Source: Chelydra serpentina (Eukaryota; Chordata; Testudines; Chelydridae). Taken from it: 64,000 bases of DNA. Positions 21,561 to 33,657 of the stretch are shown here, piece by piece (position 1 is the first letter of the stretch; each line of letters opens with the position of its first letter). The stretch is from contig JBAIAC010000008.1 of NCBI GenBank assembly GCA_037349315.1, positions 37,236,001 to 37,300,000 of the forward strand. Reading direction: 5' to 3'. The notes beneath the pieces are model-generated. The model saw only the letters and a list, made by a program, of their open reading frames with translations. It did not search any database and was not told where the DNA came from. The position numbers were made by a program, and so were the translations under genes.

Positions 21561-22871
21561 TTTAGAATAATTCATGTAGGTAGAACCAAATTAAGGCAAT
21601 CCAAGGCTCTAAGTACCCTTTACGGTGGGCTCCAAAGCTCAGCCCCAGCTTTGCATGAACCGACTCTTCTGGGCATGGCCCTGTTTCTCTTTGGGGCAGG
21701 TGCTGATTTCAATGTTAAAATGAATGAATCAGTTCACACACCTTGGAGCTATTATTCCAGGCTGTCTGCAGACTCAGTCACTTGAGTCATTGTTTTCAAG
21801 CTTTTCTTTGCATCCATGAAGACTAAAAACAAAGTTTTTAATGAAAGCTGGGATTCTGATCTCATTATGTGATTCCAGAATCTGGGGCACTAGGCACAGA
21901 CCTATAGTTCCTAGGCCTTGATCCAAGTCTGCTCAATTAAGTCATGTTTTTATCTTCAGTGTTTGTTTTTCTCTTAAAGGACCAGATTCCATAAAATGCT
22001 CAGCACCCTGACCTTAATTGTATTCACACCTATAACTGTGTCTATCTAAAAACTCTAGCTAATGTGCAATGACAGTCTAAGCTCCTCACAGGAGATGCTC
22101 TGCATCGTGCAGTCTTGGGCCTAGAAGCAGCAAAGGAAGCAAAATATACATCAACACAAAATAAAGTTCAGAAAACAAAGCAAAATCCCCCCCACATATA
22201 ATCTTATTTTGACATGCCAGTGGTTCGGGAGCCTCAAAAAAGCCCCAATTATTGGTTACTTTATTTGTGTACATTGATTTTAATTATCATTCCTTCAGCT
22301 CAGAAATTAGGGGACATTTTAAAAATGAGCTCTGCCATCAGGAGTTTTTTGATGTGGCTCAATAATGAAAAGGGATTTGACAAGTTTACACAGAGCTGCA
22401 GCTTTTTCATTTTAAAGCTTCCTGATTCTGTGGCCTGATTTTTATCAGCCGGTACCACTTATTTTTCTATATTTGAATTGAATGTTTCATCTGCTACAAT
22501 GTCTATCCGGTAAAATCATAAACAATAAATCAAAGAAACTGTCTTTCCCCCTGAAATTTGGCTGTCTTCTAAAACGCTAGAAAATCATATCACTTGCCTT
22601 CTTGTCAGTGATCCTGGATCCTTGTTTAAAAATAAACACACACATGGAATGAGAGATACTAAGACCTACTACATTTGTTCATGTCTAGGATACTGTCCTA
22701 TATACAGTGATCCAGGTGAGTAACTTGACTGGCCTGGCTCCCTTGAACTCAATGGGATTAGCCAGATCAGTAAAGTTCTTCCCATTGAGAAACAGCAGGT
22801 CCAATAGCTAGGACTCTGGGCTGGAACTCAAGATAGCTGAGTTCTCTTTCTGGTTTTCACATCACTGTTTC
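21561..22871. other. Intron sequence, no feature seen
   Basis: No coding or repeat signature beyond short AT-rich runs was recognised. Confidence 0.45.
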
Positions 22872-23282
22872 CAGGGCCGGCTCCAGGCACCAGCCGACAA
22901 AGCACGTGCTTGGGGCAGCACCTTCGAAGGGGCAGCCAATCTTGGGGCAGCGCTTGGGTTTGGTTTTTTTACTTTGGCGGGGTGGCGGTTGGGGGGGGGT
23001 GTATTTTTGTTTTTGTTTCGGTGGGGCGGCGGTCGCGGTGGGAGGTTGTTTCGGCAGGGCAGAGCTTGTGGGGGTTGTTTCGACGGGGCGGCGCTCGGGG
23101 AGGTTTTTTGTTTTTGTTCTGGCGGGGAGGCGCCTGGTTTTTTTTTTGTTTCAGCGGGACGATGCTCGGGGAGGTTATTTGTTTTGGTGGGGTGGCACTC
23201 GGTTTTTTTTGCTGGGGGGGGGGTGCGGTGCTCGGTTTTTTTGTTGTTGCTTGGGGCAGCAAAAAAGTTAGAGCCGGCCCTG
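22872..23282. mobile_element. GC/T-rich nonautonomous hAT-like element
   Basis: Same family as 14067..14609: the left end CAGGGCCGGCTCCAGGCACC and right end TAGAGCCGGCCCTG are inverted termini, and GCACGTGCTTGGGGC and TTGCTTGGGGC are shared with that copy. Flanks ACTGTTTC and ACAGTTTG match at 6 of 8. The interior is a degenerate run of GGGGCGGCG and poly-T blocks. Frames of 110-147 codons on both strands follow from this composition. Confidence 0.82.
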
Positions 23283-26200
23283 ACAGTTTGGCCTTGGCCA
23301 AGTCACTACTTTTCTATTTCCTCTCCAACCTTTTGTCTGTCTTGTCTATTTAACCTGTTACCTCTGTAGCGTAAGGAATGTATCTCACAAAGTGTTTGAA
23401 AATTGCTTAGCACAATGGGTCCCTGGGGTAACATGTTCCAAAGGGGTCTAATGCAGGTAAGCATGTAGGGGAATTTTCAGAAGCCTCCCATTGGGAGTTA
23501 GGCACCTAGGTATACTTTTGAAAATCCCAGTGTGCACCTATTTGCATCATTAGGCTTCTAAATACCTTAAAAACTAAGTCCCTTCTGAAAATGGGACTTA
23601 GGCTCCTAAGTCAATTAGGCACCTTGGGAAATTTAAGTCTTGATCTTGTTTGTGGCCTCCCGGTATTATTGTAATACAAATAATAAATAATAAGGACCAA
23701 GGCCTTAATCGTGAGCAATTGTTCCTAGTTGATGTCATTCTATTATTTTCCTGTTCTAGTCACTGTATAAATCACAACACTAAAGCGCCAGGGCTTGATG
23801 CAGTCACTCAGAACCTTACATGGAATTACAACACAATACTAATGTTCCTCTTGTTTATTTTATATAATACATAGATTCAAGTCAATACCTGGAATCACAT
23901 CCTTCAAAAGCTTGCAACTCTCCCCCTTTTTGCTACTTCATTCACCCTTCATCCATTCATTACTGCTGTTGCTACTCCTCTCACCCCCATGCCCATGCCC
24001 ATGCCCTTCCCCCATTGACCCTGCTCTTCCCCTTCTCTTCTGTCCCCTGATGCCTTGTACCCCAAAGCTGATCCTCTTCTCCTCACATGCTGCTACCCCT
24101 AGCTAGATTTGCCTCTCTTCAACTTTGGATCAGCCCTTCCCTTCTGACCATCTCTTCCAGTGTGCCTGATACTGGTTTCCTGAGTGCTTCAGAAGCCACC
24201 ATTCAGTGTAGGTGGAATATCACTGAAATGCTCTGGTAGTATTTATTGGTGCTATGTTGTGATTCATGGGCAAGATAAATCATCTATGGGTTATCAGGGA
24301 TTACATTTATGTGGATTGCAGTGTGGACAAAGGTAGGACGGTCAGGTGTTAGCTTAACTGATACAGTCTAAGGTATTAATAGACTGATCCCTTGGCTAGA
24401 CAGTTTCTAATATGATCTCTGGTTACATTTCTCTTTTTCTGGTAGAAGATTTTGAAACTTTATCCCACTTCTTTGTACCTTCTACTTAAATCATCATATG
24501 CAGTGAAGGCAGAGAAGGTTACAACAACAATCATGCTCAGTGATGCAAAGAGACAGAGCCAGCCCAGTAGTTTTTTAAAATAAATTGTCACTTTGAATTC
24601 CTAAATGTAAAGTATTTGGGCGCTAGTGCTGATAGTACTAGGTGCCAAGGGGATCAGCACTTCTTGTTTGACCTTCAGATATTGTAACACTCAGGATTTC
24701 ACCATTGCCATCTCTTTTTGCAGTATTTTATCTACAAATTATCATTTTCTGGACCTCATATTTTTTCCATTTTCTTTGTTCCTTTTTTCCTTTGGTGAAT
24801 GAACTTATGATCTTATATAGTAATGTAAAGGTGGCACAATGAATTGCTTCAGTGCCTATCTCACTGAAATGACAGATAGAGACTGAGGCTCTGAGGAGTA
24901 GGATAGATTCACTGTGTCTATTCCTCTTCCTTTTGTAATGTTTATTTAAAAATACCCCCTTAATTCAGCTCCTTTGTTGAAATTCAGTCTTTTAAACATT
25001 CATTTCCATTAGTTTGTGTTGAAGCTACAGTAATGAGCCATCACAAGTACAGAATGCGCATGGTGGAAATACCATACACTATAACTATCTGTGGTTTATG
25101 GCTGAGATTTTAAAAGCTATTTTGGAGATTTGAATATCCAATCTCCATTAAAATGTATGGGAATAGGGCATCCGTATTCCATAGATGGTTTTGCAAATCT
25201 CAGCCTACTTCTTTTATTAGTTGAGATGCATAGTGACATTGCAGTCAAATGCATTACTTTAACAGTGGAATATACGTGTCTGGAACTGTACAAACAATGA
25301 AAAACAGTGTTCACCCTCCAAACAGCTTACAGTCTAAGGGCTTGATCTTACTCATATTAAAGTCAGTCTGAGTTTTTTCATTAGCTTTACAATGGAGCAT
25401 GATCTAGTCTTGAGTTAAGAAAACATGACACTAAAAGAATTGGTTGTAAACACTCAGGAGAAGGAGAAAGGGAGGACAAGGTAAGAAGATCATGTTGATT
25501 GGTTACCAATGCATGCATCCTGGGAGGTTATTTCTTTATGTATGCATGTTATGATGCTGTTTCAGGAGAATTGAGGGAACTCGGGTGTATGGGTCTTTTA
25601 GGGAGAAGCATGCTATTAGGAGGAATCACATGTGACTGTATCAGAAAGGGAGTTCCAACCATGGTAGGGAAAGGATCAAATATAAGATGACAATGATAAT
25701 GAGCGGGGGAGGGAGCAAAAGGGATGGTTAGGTGCCTGGCTTGGGCAGAGTGGAGGGGACAAGGAGCAGATCGAAAAGAGACAAAGCCTTTACGTGCAAG
25801 TGGTGACACTTTGAACATTCCTGCCTTTTGAAAATTGTACCAAAGATTCCGTAAGCTTCAAATGGCAATACCTCCGTAACTGGGGATAATTCTCTAGGAG
25901 GAAGAGACCTTTCAGTGTAAGCACTATGCGCCTCTGTTTAAAGGACAAATTTCAGCGGTTGGAGCACATTGTACCTTCTCCATATTCTATCGCCAAGCAA
26001 ATATAATCTCCATGGAAATTCTATTTGGGGATCGAGTGCAGAATGTGCAATAAGGTCCACACTGCAGATGAAAGATCCTCAGGTCAGATCCAAGGAAATA
26101 ATTTTGTTCTAAATCATGGCCCAATCCACTTCCCATCTAAGTCAGAGTCAAAACTTCAGTGGGAGCAGGACTGGGTCTTTAGCAAGCAGATTAAAAAACA

Positions 26201-26871
26201 GGAGTCTAAAATATTTCATGACTAAGGAAAAATGCCTTATTAGGATCTAATAACTGGATTATTACATGCACAGGTTGAAACTGGAAAACAATGAATACAC
26301 AATGAGCGGATGATGAAGTTGACAGGAGTTTTGCATGTGAAAGGACCTGGTCCTTCATGTACAATGCACACTGTGCCAAAAGCAATTTAAACATTTGCAT
26401 TAATAGGAACTTGAGGCATTTTACAATAATAAATAATAAATAAATACAGTTGAAAATTAACCCTCCCTGCAGGATGCTAATTAAATAATTTAAAAGCTGG
26501 TGAAAATAAATCTGCCTTTAATTTAAATAAGGGAAAGGTAGTTAGTTAGTAGGCAATGAGTCCTCCTTGAGAAATAACTGTAAGGTATACTCTTGCATTG
26601 GCAGGGGGACGGGCAGGTGACCTTATGTGCCTTTTCCAATCTATACTATCAATGGTTCTAATATCATTATGGACTGTCACCCAAAATTATACATTTCAGA
26701 AATTAAGATACAAGGAGACTTGGATGAGTTGACAACAAGATAAGCAGGAGTCAGTAATTAACAAAGCTAAACTGAATCCTGTTTTTGAATGCCTAATAGG
26801 TCAACACAACACTTTATAACTAATGAAAAACATGACTGAAGTTAGGGTCACATAACTGAACTTCTTCGAGT
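23283..26871. other. Long intron stretch with an old repeat
   Basis: At 23485..23630 there is a repeat with GGGAGTTAGGCACCTAGG and CTTCTGAAAATGGGACTTAG, related to 10725..10915. A short CCCATG tandem (23985..24006) is present. Nothing else was recognised in about 3.5 kb. Confidence 0.4.
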
Positions 26872-26976
26872 CAGAGAGATAAGGTGGGTGAGGTAATATC
26901 TTTTATTGGACCAATTTCTGTTGGTGAGAGAGACAAGCTTTTGAGTTGAAACAAAGCCACCTCTGTGCGCTTGTCA
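26872..26976 (-). mobile_element. Single arm of a fold-back retroelement family
   Basis: AGGTGGGTGAGGTAATATC followed by TTTTATTGGACCAATTTCTG and GAGAGAGACAAGCTT is the same sequence family as the element at 54527..54652, here as one arm. On the minus strand the position where other families have a hammerhead GAAA reads AAAA, so the motif is decayed. Tentatively a Penelope-like element remnant. Confidence 0.5.
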
Positions 26977-27145
26977 CAATTTCTAGAATGTGTGTTACAT
27001 TATCAGAGTGAGTATACTAATTTACCATATTTTATGTGAAAAAGCCACTATGATGGTTTGAAATATCGATCTGTATAATTCATGTGTGAGATTAGGAACT
27101 CTTGTGGGAGAGTTGGAGTTAGAGGTGTGATTCTCACTTCAAGAA

Positions 27146-27327
27146 TCAGAGGAGTAGCCGTGTCAGTCTGGATCTGCAAGAGTGACAAAGAGTCCTGTAG
27201 CACCTTATAGACTAACAGATATATTGGAGCATAAGCTTTCATGGGCATCTGACGAAGTGGGTCTTCGCCCACGAAAGCTTATGTTCCAATATATCTGTTA
27301 GTCTATAAGGTGCTACAGGACTCTTTG
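27146..27327. mobile_element. Fold-back element with 14-bp target duplication, Penelope-like (tentative)
   Basis: A 182-base insertion flanked by exact copies of TCTCACTTCAAGAA at 27132..27145 and 27328..27341. Its two halves are inverted copies: GAGTCCTGTAGCACCTTATAG on the left faces CTATAAGGTGCTACAGGACTC on the right. The right arm carries a hammerhead-like core (27249..27276); on the left arm the corresponding stem is deleted. Inverted terminal sequences, variable target duplications and hammerhead motifs are all known for Penelope-like retroelements, which is why I place it there. No coding sequence. Confidence 0.68.
27249..27276 (+). ncRNA. Hammerhead-ribozyme-like core
   Basis: The sequence reads CTGACGA, one extra A, a 5-bp stem GTGGG/CCCAC closing a TCTTCG loop, then GAAA. 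This is the conserved CUGANGA-stem II-GAAA layout of a hammerhead ribozyme with one additional A before stem II. The inverted arms outside could pair as a long outer helix, but the remaining helix between the cleavage site and CUGA is poor, so activity is uncertain. Confidence 0.5.
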
Positions 27328-27364
27328 TCTCACTTCAAGAAGAAGTACTCAGGCTCATTCTCAT

Positions 27365-27580
27365 CAAGCTAGTGCACTAAAAATAATAGTGTAGGCAGGG
27401 TAGCATGGGCAGTAGTGAGCAGTGTCATAGGCTAGTTGCCTCATGATGTACAAACCCGCCAGGACCCTGGGGGTATTCTGGGCAGCTAGCCTGTGCCACA
27501 GCTATACTACTATTTTTAGCATGCTAGCTCAATGAGAGCTAGTTCAAGTATGTCTAGCTGAGCTGGGGCTCATCCTGTAG
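27365..27580. mobile_element. Terminal-inverted-repeat element fragment
   Basis: CTAGTGCACTAAAAATAATA on the left faces TACTATTTTTAGCATGCTAG on the right, an imperfect inverted pair enclosing noncoding sequence. The same arms occur in 32716..32976 (CTAGCACACTAAAAATAGCA and CCTATTTTTAGTGC), so these are two copies of one family. Confidence 0.58.
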
Positions 27581-27589
27581 CTTCAAGGG

Positions 27590-28345
27590 TAGACAAAATC
27601 TTATGGATCTTTACCAAGCTGCAAACTCCATTTTGAATGTTAATGCTAGTTGCTATCTTTTTGTGCTTTTGCCTTCAAGTTCAACTGAAGTTCTGAAGGT
27701 GGGTGGTAAAGGGCTAACAAAAGAGGTTTGTTGACTTAAGTGCTTGACCATTGAAATGTAATCACTTTAGACAAAAGGCCAACTCCTGCCCAGCGGAACT
27801 AGTTTGGAAGGAGAGTTGCCTAGCAATGAGTTCAGCTGTTGACTGAGCAGGAGGCCACCTGACAGGGGGCCTGGAAGGTTATGAAAGGAGAAGAGCTGAT
27901 CTCTTTGGCCATTTTCACCAGTTCAAGCTGAGAGGAGCTGCATGTAGGAGCCTGATGAGGTAGAAGGAACTCTCCCTTCTGGAACACAGGTGGACCCCCA
28001 GGAATTCCCAAGGGAAGAGTGAACTAGAGTGAGGGGCATTGTGTTCAGGATGTTTCATGTTTTCTACATGATCTGTGCTCTGTTGTGCTTTATTTGTTAA
28101 GTAAAGAACAATGGTTTTAGAATTCTGTGCAGAGTGTCTTTATGATGTATAAAATTTTACCCTTAACACGTGGCCAAGCAGATGCTTCACATGTTTAGGT
28201 AGAGTTCTGGGAGAGGGTGTGGTTAGGCTACAGAGTTATCTTGGAGGTCACTGCTGGTCCTGAGGGCTTAAGGGAATATACTGCGAGTTGGTTTGCAGAA
28301 AATGTGCCAGAGAGGCCAAGAGAAGAAACAATGGTTCAGCCTGCT
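27590..28345 (+). repeat. Possible LTR or retroelement-derived repeat
   Basis: This stretch has a TTTATTTGTTAAGTAAAGAA region near 28090 that resembles a polyadenylation zone, preceded by a GGAGCCTGATGAGGTAGAAG segment. After 28165 the text changes to GTGGCCAAGCAGATGC and a purine-rich segment with a 72-codon frame that I cannot identify. No paired LTR, primer-binding site or TG..CA ends were confirmed. It could equally be unique intron. Confidence 0.28.
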
Positions 28346-31300
28346 GAGACCCATGACAACCATGTAGCTTTCCCCTCATCCCCATGTCCCCAAAATATCC
28401 TTACCTTTGACATACTGGGAAGAATAGCACACTAGTTAGAGTTTTTTTGGGTTTTTTTAATGGCAATTGATATATTTCATTGACACCAATAGCATAAAAA
28501 GTGGTTGAGTGAAAATAACCGAGCAAGGGTTGCCCTTCATATGACACTTATAGTCCTTTGGTCCTGGTAAATCTTTCAAAGAGCCATTGTTATCAACTTT
28601 ACTAAGATAATTGAGCACTAAACCTACATCACATAGCAAATTATATTTAGGTGTAATTGATTTAATGACCTGACATTGCTCTAAGGATCTGAAATTATTC
28701 TTCCCGGGACGTAATGGAGGAAAAGGTTTACCTAGGGCAAAGCTGTGAAAATTGAGAAATCCCTGTTAATCTTAACTTTGACTAATGTTATGTGCCAAGC
28801 AGTTAATAATTGAAGTCTCTGGTTTCTTAGAGGAATCTCTCTCTCCTGCTCTTTTTCTCATTCTCTCTTATTCTTTTTGGACCAAAGAAGTTGAACTCCC
28901 CCAAGATTTTGTCAGAAGATTTGGAGGGCTGGAAGCTGAAGATACTTGAGCAATAATTCAGGACCCGCTGAATTACCTGATGATTAGAAGGTTTATTTGC
29001 TATAAGGCATGCAAATGACTGAATTTGATGTTTAGTGTACTGTAGATGATGGAAGGGAACTGTGTCAAAAGGAAAGTCGGGGGAAAGTGCAACTAATGAG
29101 CCAAGTAAATAATTCCAACATAGTTGCACTATATCCTTTCAAGAAGGCACTTTGCTTACCTCAGTAAAATGAAATCTTTCATTATGAGGAGAAATGCGAA
29201 GGAGCATAATAAACAACACCCCTGAATGCTTGTCTTAACTTAATCAAGAGAAACTGGATTTCTAATCAGGAGTTAGCAGACATGCAACATATAGCAGTAA
29301 GGGACCATTAGTGTGATGCCACCTACAGGATATATTCTGATTAACCAGGAAATAGATAGCAATGGACACATTTCTGGCCGCAACTATGCCAGTAGAAATC
29401 CATTTACTTCAGTAGAATTACTCTGGATTTATATTTGTGTAACTGGAGTCAGCATCTGGCCCCTGAATTCTACACAGACAAACTACAAAACTTAACAATA
29501 TGCAGTTTAGACAGGAAAAACAGTCCTCAATTGGTAAATTCGTTCCTTCACAGGAACATTTTGGAGCACAGTTATTCATTGGGAAACATAAGCAAAACAT
29601 TGATTAAATCTACTTTTTCATAAAGAGCCACTTTGAGATCTTTCAGACTATCGGTTTAGAATTATTTTTGTTACATGAAAGAAGTTTAGTGCTTTTAAAT
29701 GTAACAAGATTAAATACATCTTCTGCTTTAGTACTGCAGCTAATATATTAATTGATCCTGCAACTCATAAACATGCTAACCTCCACTTACTGTAGTGGGA
29801 GTCATATACAGTAACCAAATTTGCTGACTTTGGTGTCAACGAATTATGGTTATAAGAGTTCCTGAAGAAGATCTACTTCTATTTCTGGCTTGACCAACCT
29901 TTTGACTGAACCTTTAGGACAAAAACAAACAAACAAACAAACAAACAAAAGGCTTAAATGAATTGGGTTCCTTCAAACTGGAGTATTAAATTGAGTGTCA
30001 TAACGAAGGTGAGAGGAAAGCTCACCATGAGTTATAATGATGAGCATTCTAAAAGGAATATAATTGGACTGAGATGATGATTAAAGGCTAAACATTCTTA
30101 CACATTGCACCTACTGGATTAGGTGACACAGGTGGCTAGTAAGTACATGTTGCTGTGATTTCAACTGCTGTGTTGCCTAATCCATGACAGAAGAACTGCA
30201 CCAGTGTGGCTGTGAGCTTGTTAGGTTCCATACTGATGCACAGCAGAGAACTAGGCAGCACTTTGATGTGATTGAGACCAGCAAGGGAAACCCCAGATGG
30301 TGCAGGGCTCCACAATTTCTCCCTCCTAATATTTTGTAAAGCTAATTGTGCTAATTCCAAAACTTTACTGGCCAGATATAAACTTTCTCAGCCAGCCTAA
30401 GGAAATGATTCAGCCATGCAGGGGTGTTGGTGCCCAAATCATTTCATGAGTCTGGTTGAGAAATGTTAAGTCTCTTGCAAAATGTATCAATCTCCTTATA
30501 TTCCCCAGAAATTATGTGTGTGGGTGTGTGGCTGTGTGTGTGTGTGGGGGGGGGGCGCGCATTGGGGGAGAAGGGGAATGATAGCCTGTGAAGGTTGCAA
30601 AGACATCTTCTTTTGTTGGGGCATTGTGAGGATTGTTAAATATATCTTTCAGAATATCATCATTTTTTCTTAAGGTCAGATGTCTTGAATAAATCCTCCT
30701 GTGACATGTTCGTAATGATGCTGGGTTTTGGCTTGGACAATATTCTGTAGACTATGGTTTTTTAAGGAGCCTTTTAGCTCTAATATTGGCATGTTTTCAA
30801 AGAGTTTCCACTCCAATACCAAGAGATTGTTCATAGGTTTCAGAAAGATGGGAAATCTGGAGTTCGGCAAATCCAAAGTATAGCGCTTCTGCTTAAAAGG
30901 ATGCTGCCAAGTTCAGACCAAAAATTGGGTTCTGTATATTTTAAAAAGTTTACAAAAATTATCATGAAAGATGTTATAAAATAAAAAAAATCAGTGCAGA
31001 TGTTTTGTAAATGTTGAAACATTATACCGCAGAACTGCAAACATATACAAAATGGGTGAAATCCTGGCCCCATTAAAGTCACCTGCAAAACTTTCCAATG
31101 ACTTAAAAGGGACAGGGTTTCATTCAAGGGTGTTGTGCTGGTGCTGAGAACCAGAGTGTGAGATTGATTAATCCAGTTTCGCCATCCAATCTTAGTGAAG
31201 TGCAAAGATAAAACAGCATAAATGAAGATAATGAAATTAATTTGAAAAGTATTTTTACCTTTATTATCATACTTAAATAGGTAAAATATTCTTTTAGATA

Positions 31301-32715
31301 TTGCTGATTGTTTTTAGCTTGATTAGTCACTAATCTATAAAGATTGATGGACTGGTTGATGGATTTAGAGGAAAGCATAAACATAGGCCAAATCTTTAAC
31401 ATGTGTGAATCAGTTTAATTCCAGCTTGCACTAGCTGAGGTGCCCATGTCACCTGTGAGTGAAATGTTACAATTACTGTGAGGCACTGCTGCAGAATTAT
31501 AGTTTAGTCAAGGTGTGTGAGGCCCAATGCTGAGAGGTGCTGCATTCCTTTAACTCCACTTGGCTGTAGTGGGAACCAAAGTCACCCCGCACTTTGCAAG
31601 GTCAGGCCCTAAGGCTTTAGTTACAGAATTCTTTTTCTTTTGCAACTCTTCACTGTTTTCCATGCAGACACAGAATTGTGTGTTACTAACTACTACTGTC
31701 AGTTGTCGCCAGGACTCTGCATTGCAGCACTATATAGCATCTGTACATACTAAATCCCAGTGTCAGAGAATACAAATATTGGAGATTTTTGTTCAAAAGT
31801 AATATTTGATAGCTTGTAAAAAATGAACTTTAAATCAATTATTTTTAATTAATAAAATAATCACCATAATAGGTACTGTTCCATTGTTTATTGGGAACCT
31901 GGTATCACTCTCAGAATAAGTGTCTTCAGTTAAATTATAGTGTTTGTTCACTTAAACTTACCCTGTCCCTATGAGGGAAATTAATCTTTGTCCCTGGGGA
32001 GAATTACCCTGGAGATCAGGAAAACTGACACTAACCAGTTGGGACTAGTAGTAATCCCATGCTGGGCAGAAGGTCTAAGAGAAGACAGTCTACAAGGTTA
32101 ATGTGCTGGTCTTCAAGGCAGTATCCTAGGGAAAAAAATGTAGATAATTAACTCAGCCAGTACCACAGGCTGTTTTATGTATCTAGTGTCATTATGATGA
32201 CAAAAAGAGACTAAACAGACTTTCCCTCTTGAGACTCCTTGCTCTTGTGAATTATGGGAGTTCAAATAAAAAAAATCACAGTAAATTTTAATCCAATAAA
32301 ACATCAGCAGAGCAGGAACAATTAGCTGCTTCTGTCTGGTCAAATGTCTTTGTTTTCTGACACCATCTGAACTGGCAGGTTGCCCTCATGTTCTTCCGTC
32401 ACAAATCCAAAATCACCAAAGTAGCAGCAGAAGCTGAAGTAGAACAAATGGACACAAACAGATTTAACATTTCTTTTAAAATTAACCCTCCCCGCCCAAG
32501 CCTACGGGCCAGATCCTTCACTTTGTTACTGTTGTGGGCTGGATTAAACCTTGTCATCGTGAATTGAGAGTAACTGCTGCCTTTTATTCAGGATAAATGT
32601 AAAGAAGTGCTTGAAACAGTGCATCCAAAACACTGGCACATGGAAAAGCTTGAGTTAAAAAGCCCGAGGGTTTTCTAATGTGAGGGCTATGCCTTTGATT
32701 GGTGGAACTGTTTGT
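28346..32715. other. Long intron stretch with microsatellites and old repeats
   Basis: An (AAAC)n tract lies at about 29920..29949 and a TG-rich tract at about 30513..30547. Old fold-back fragments occur near 29395..29465 (ends TCAGCATCTGGCCCC) and 31055..31125 (GGTGAAATCCTGGCCCCATT). No exon-like open frame with splice sites and known homology was seen. Confidence 0.45.
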
Positions 32716-32976
32716 GCAATGTCTACATTGCATCTTGGAGTGTGCTTCCCAACTGCAGCTAGCACACTAAAAATAGCAGTGTAGCTGGGGGTAACATGGG
32801 AAGCAGGTTGGGCTAGACACCTGAGTACAAACCTAGTTCACCCTGGGTACGTACCTGGGTGCCTAGCCTGAGCTACCGCCTGGCTATACTCCTATTTTTA
32901 GTGCAATAGCTCGAGCAGAGCTAGCTCATGTCTGTCTACCCAAGCTTGGAAGCATGCTCCCACTGCAGTGTAGGCT
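32716..32976. mobile_element. Terminal-inverted-repeat DNA element
   Basis: GTCTACATTGCATCTTGG at the left and CCCACTGCAGTGTAGGC at the right are complementary, and an inner pair CTAAAAATAGCAGTGTAG / CTATACTCCTATTTTTAG extends the fold-back. Related to 27365..27580 and distantly to the GTCTACACTGCA elements at 15854. A turtle SINE begins directly after its right end. Confidence 0.62.
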
Positions 32977-32980
32977 GTTT

Positions 32981-33178
32981 AGGGGGGAGGGATAGCTCAG
33001 TGGTTTGAGCATTGGCCTGCTAAACGCAGGGTTGAGAGCTCAATCCTTGAGGGGGCCATTTAGGGATCTGGGGCAAAAATTGGGGATTGGTCCTGCTTTG
33101 AGCAGGGGTTTGGATGGGCAGGGTTGAGCAAGGGGTTGGATGACCTCCTAAGGTCCCTTCCAACCCTGATATTCTATG
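32981..33178 (+). mobile_element. Turtle tRNA-derived SINE
   Basis: The PolIII A-box TAGCTCAGTGG (32993..33003) and a B-box region GAGCTCAATCC near 33036 lie in a tRNA-like head, followed by GGGGGCCATTTAGGGATCTG and the 3' tail GATGACCTCCTAAGGTCCC, CCAACCCTGA and ATTCTATG. The tail is the same as the CR1 3' end in this window, so the SINE was very probably copied by CR1 machinery, as established for the tortoise PolIII/SINE. A short internal duplication (GGTTTGGATGGGCAGGGTTG) before the tail distinguishes this copy. Confidence 0.9.
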
Positions 33179-33374
33179 TACCATATCTGTATGTAAGACA
33201 GAAGCAGAAAGAAAGTGTAACAGAAGTAGTGTAATGTGTCTATGAGTGAAAACTATCTAGGCACACAGTGCAGGGTGAAAGAGGCTAGGACCTGTGACAA
33301 AGGATACTGTTGCCCATTGTTTGATTTCTCCTGTGTTTGATCTGTTACAGGATTGGTTGGTTGAGGTTCTGTGT

Positions 33375-33445
33375 CCTGCAGGAGGTCAGACTAGATAATC
33401 ATGATGGTCCCTTCTGACTTTAAAGTCTCTGAGTCTGAGACTTTG
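33375..33445 (+). mobile_element. 3' tail of a CR1-like or SINE element
   Basis: GCAGGAGGTCAGACTAGATA followed by ATGGTCCCTTCTGAC resembles the CR1 tail (GGACTAGATGACCTC..GGTCCCTTCCAAC) but with a different end, TAAAGTCTCTGAGTCTGAG. It is probably the 3' end of another CR1 subfamily, severely 5'-truncated. Confidence 0.5.
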
Positions 33446-33463
33446 TATGTAACTAAGCCAAAA

Positions 33464-33657
33464 AGGGGGTGGGGGGGTAGCTCAGTGGTTTGAGCATTGG
33501 CCTACTAAACCCAGGATTGTGAGTTCAATCCTTGAGGGGGGGCCATTTACGGGTCTGGGGCATAAATCTGTCAGGGGACAGTACTTGGTCCTGCTAGTGA
33601 AGGCAGGGGACTGGACTCGATGACCTCTCAAGGTCCTTCCAATTCTATGAGATAGGC
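33464..33657 (+). mobile_element. Turtle tRNA-derived SINE
   Basis: A-box TAGCTCAGTGG starts at 33478 and B-box GAGTTCAATCC lies at 33521..33531. The body GGGGGCCATTTACGGGTCTG is followed by GGACAGTACTTGGTCCTGC, and the tail GACTCGATGACCTCTCAAGG, TCCTTCCAATTCTATGAG. The body differs from the copies at 32981 and 36648, which share a TTGGGGATTGG segment, so at least two subfamilies are present. Confidence 0.9.

Noticed and set aside
21081..21785. 234-codon + strand frame
   Set aside because: It spans unique intron plus a 37-base tandem repeat; no recognisable domain, no splice or promoter context, and other frames are open too.
22906..23353. Open frames of 110-147 codons on both strands
   Set aside because: They lie inside a hAT-like element of GGGGCGG and poly-T blocks; translations are low complexity with no domain.
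23985..24006. CRISPR-like or structured tandem array
   Set aside because: It is only a short CCCATG simple repeat; no spacer-repeat structure exists anywhere in the window.
32981..33060. Functional tRNA gene
   Set aside because: A-box and B-box are present, but the sequence continues into a SINE body and CR1-type tail, and several copies exist in the window.
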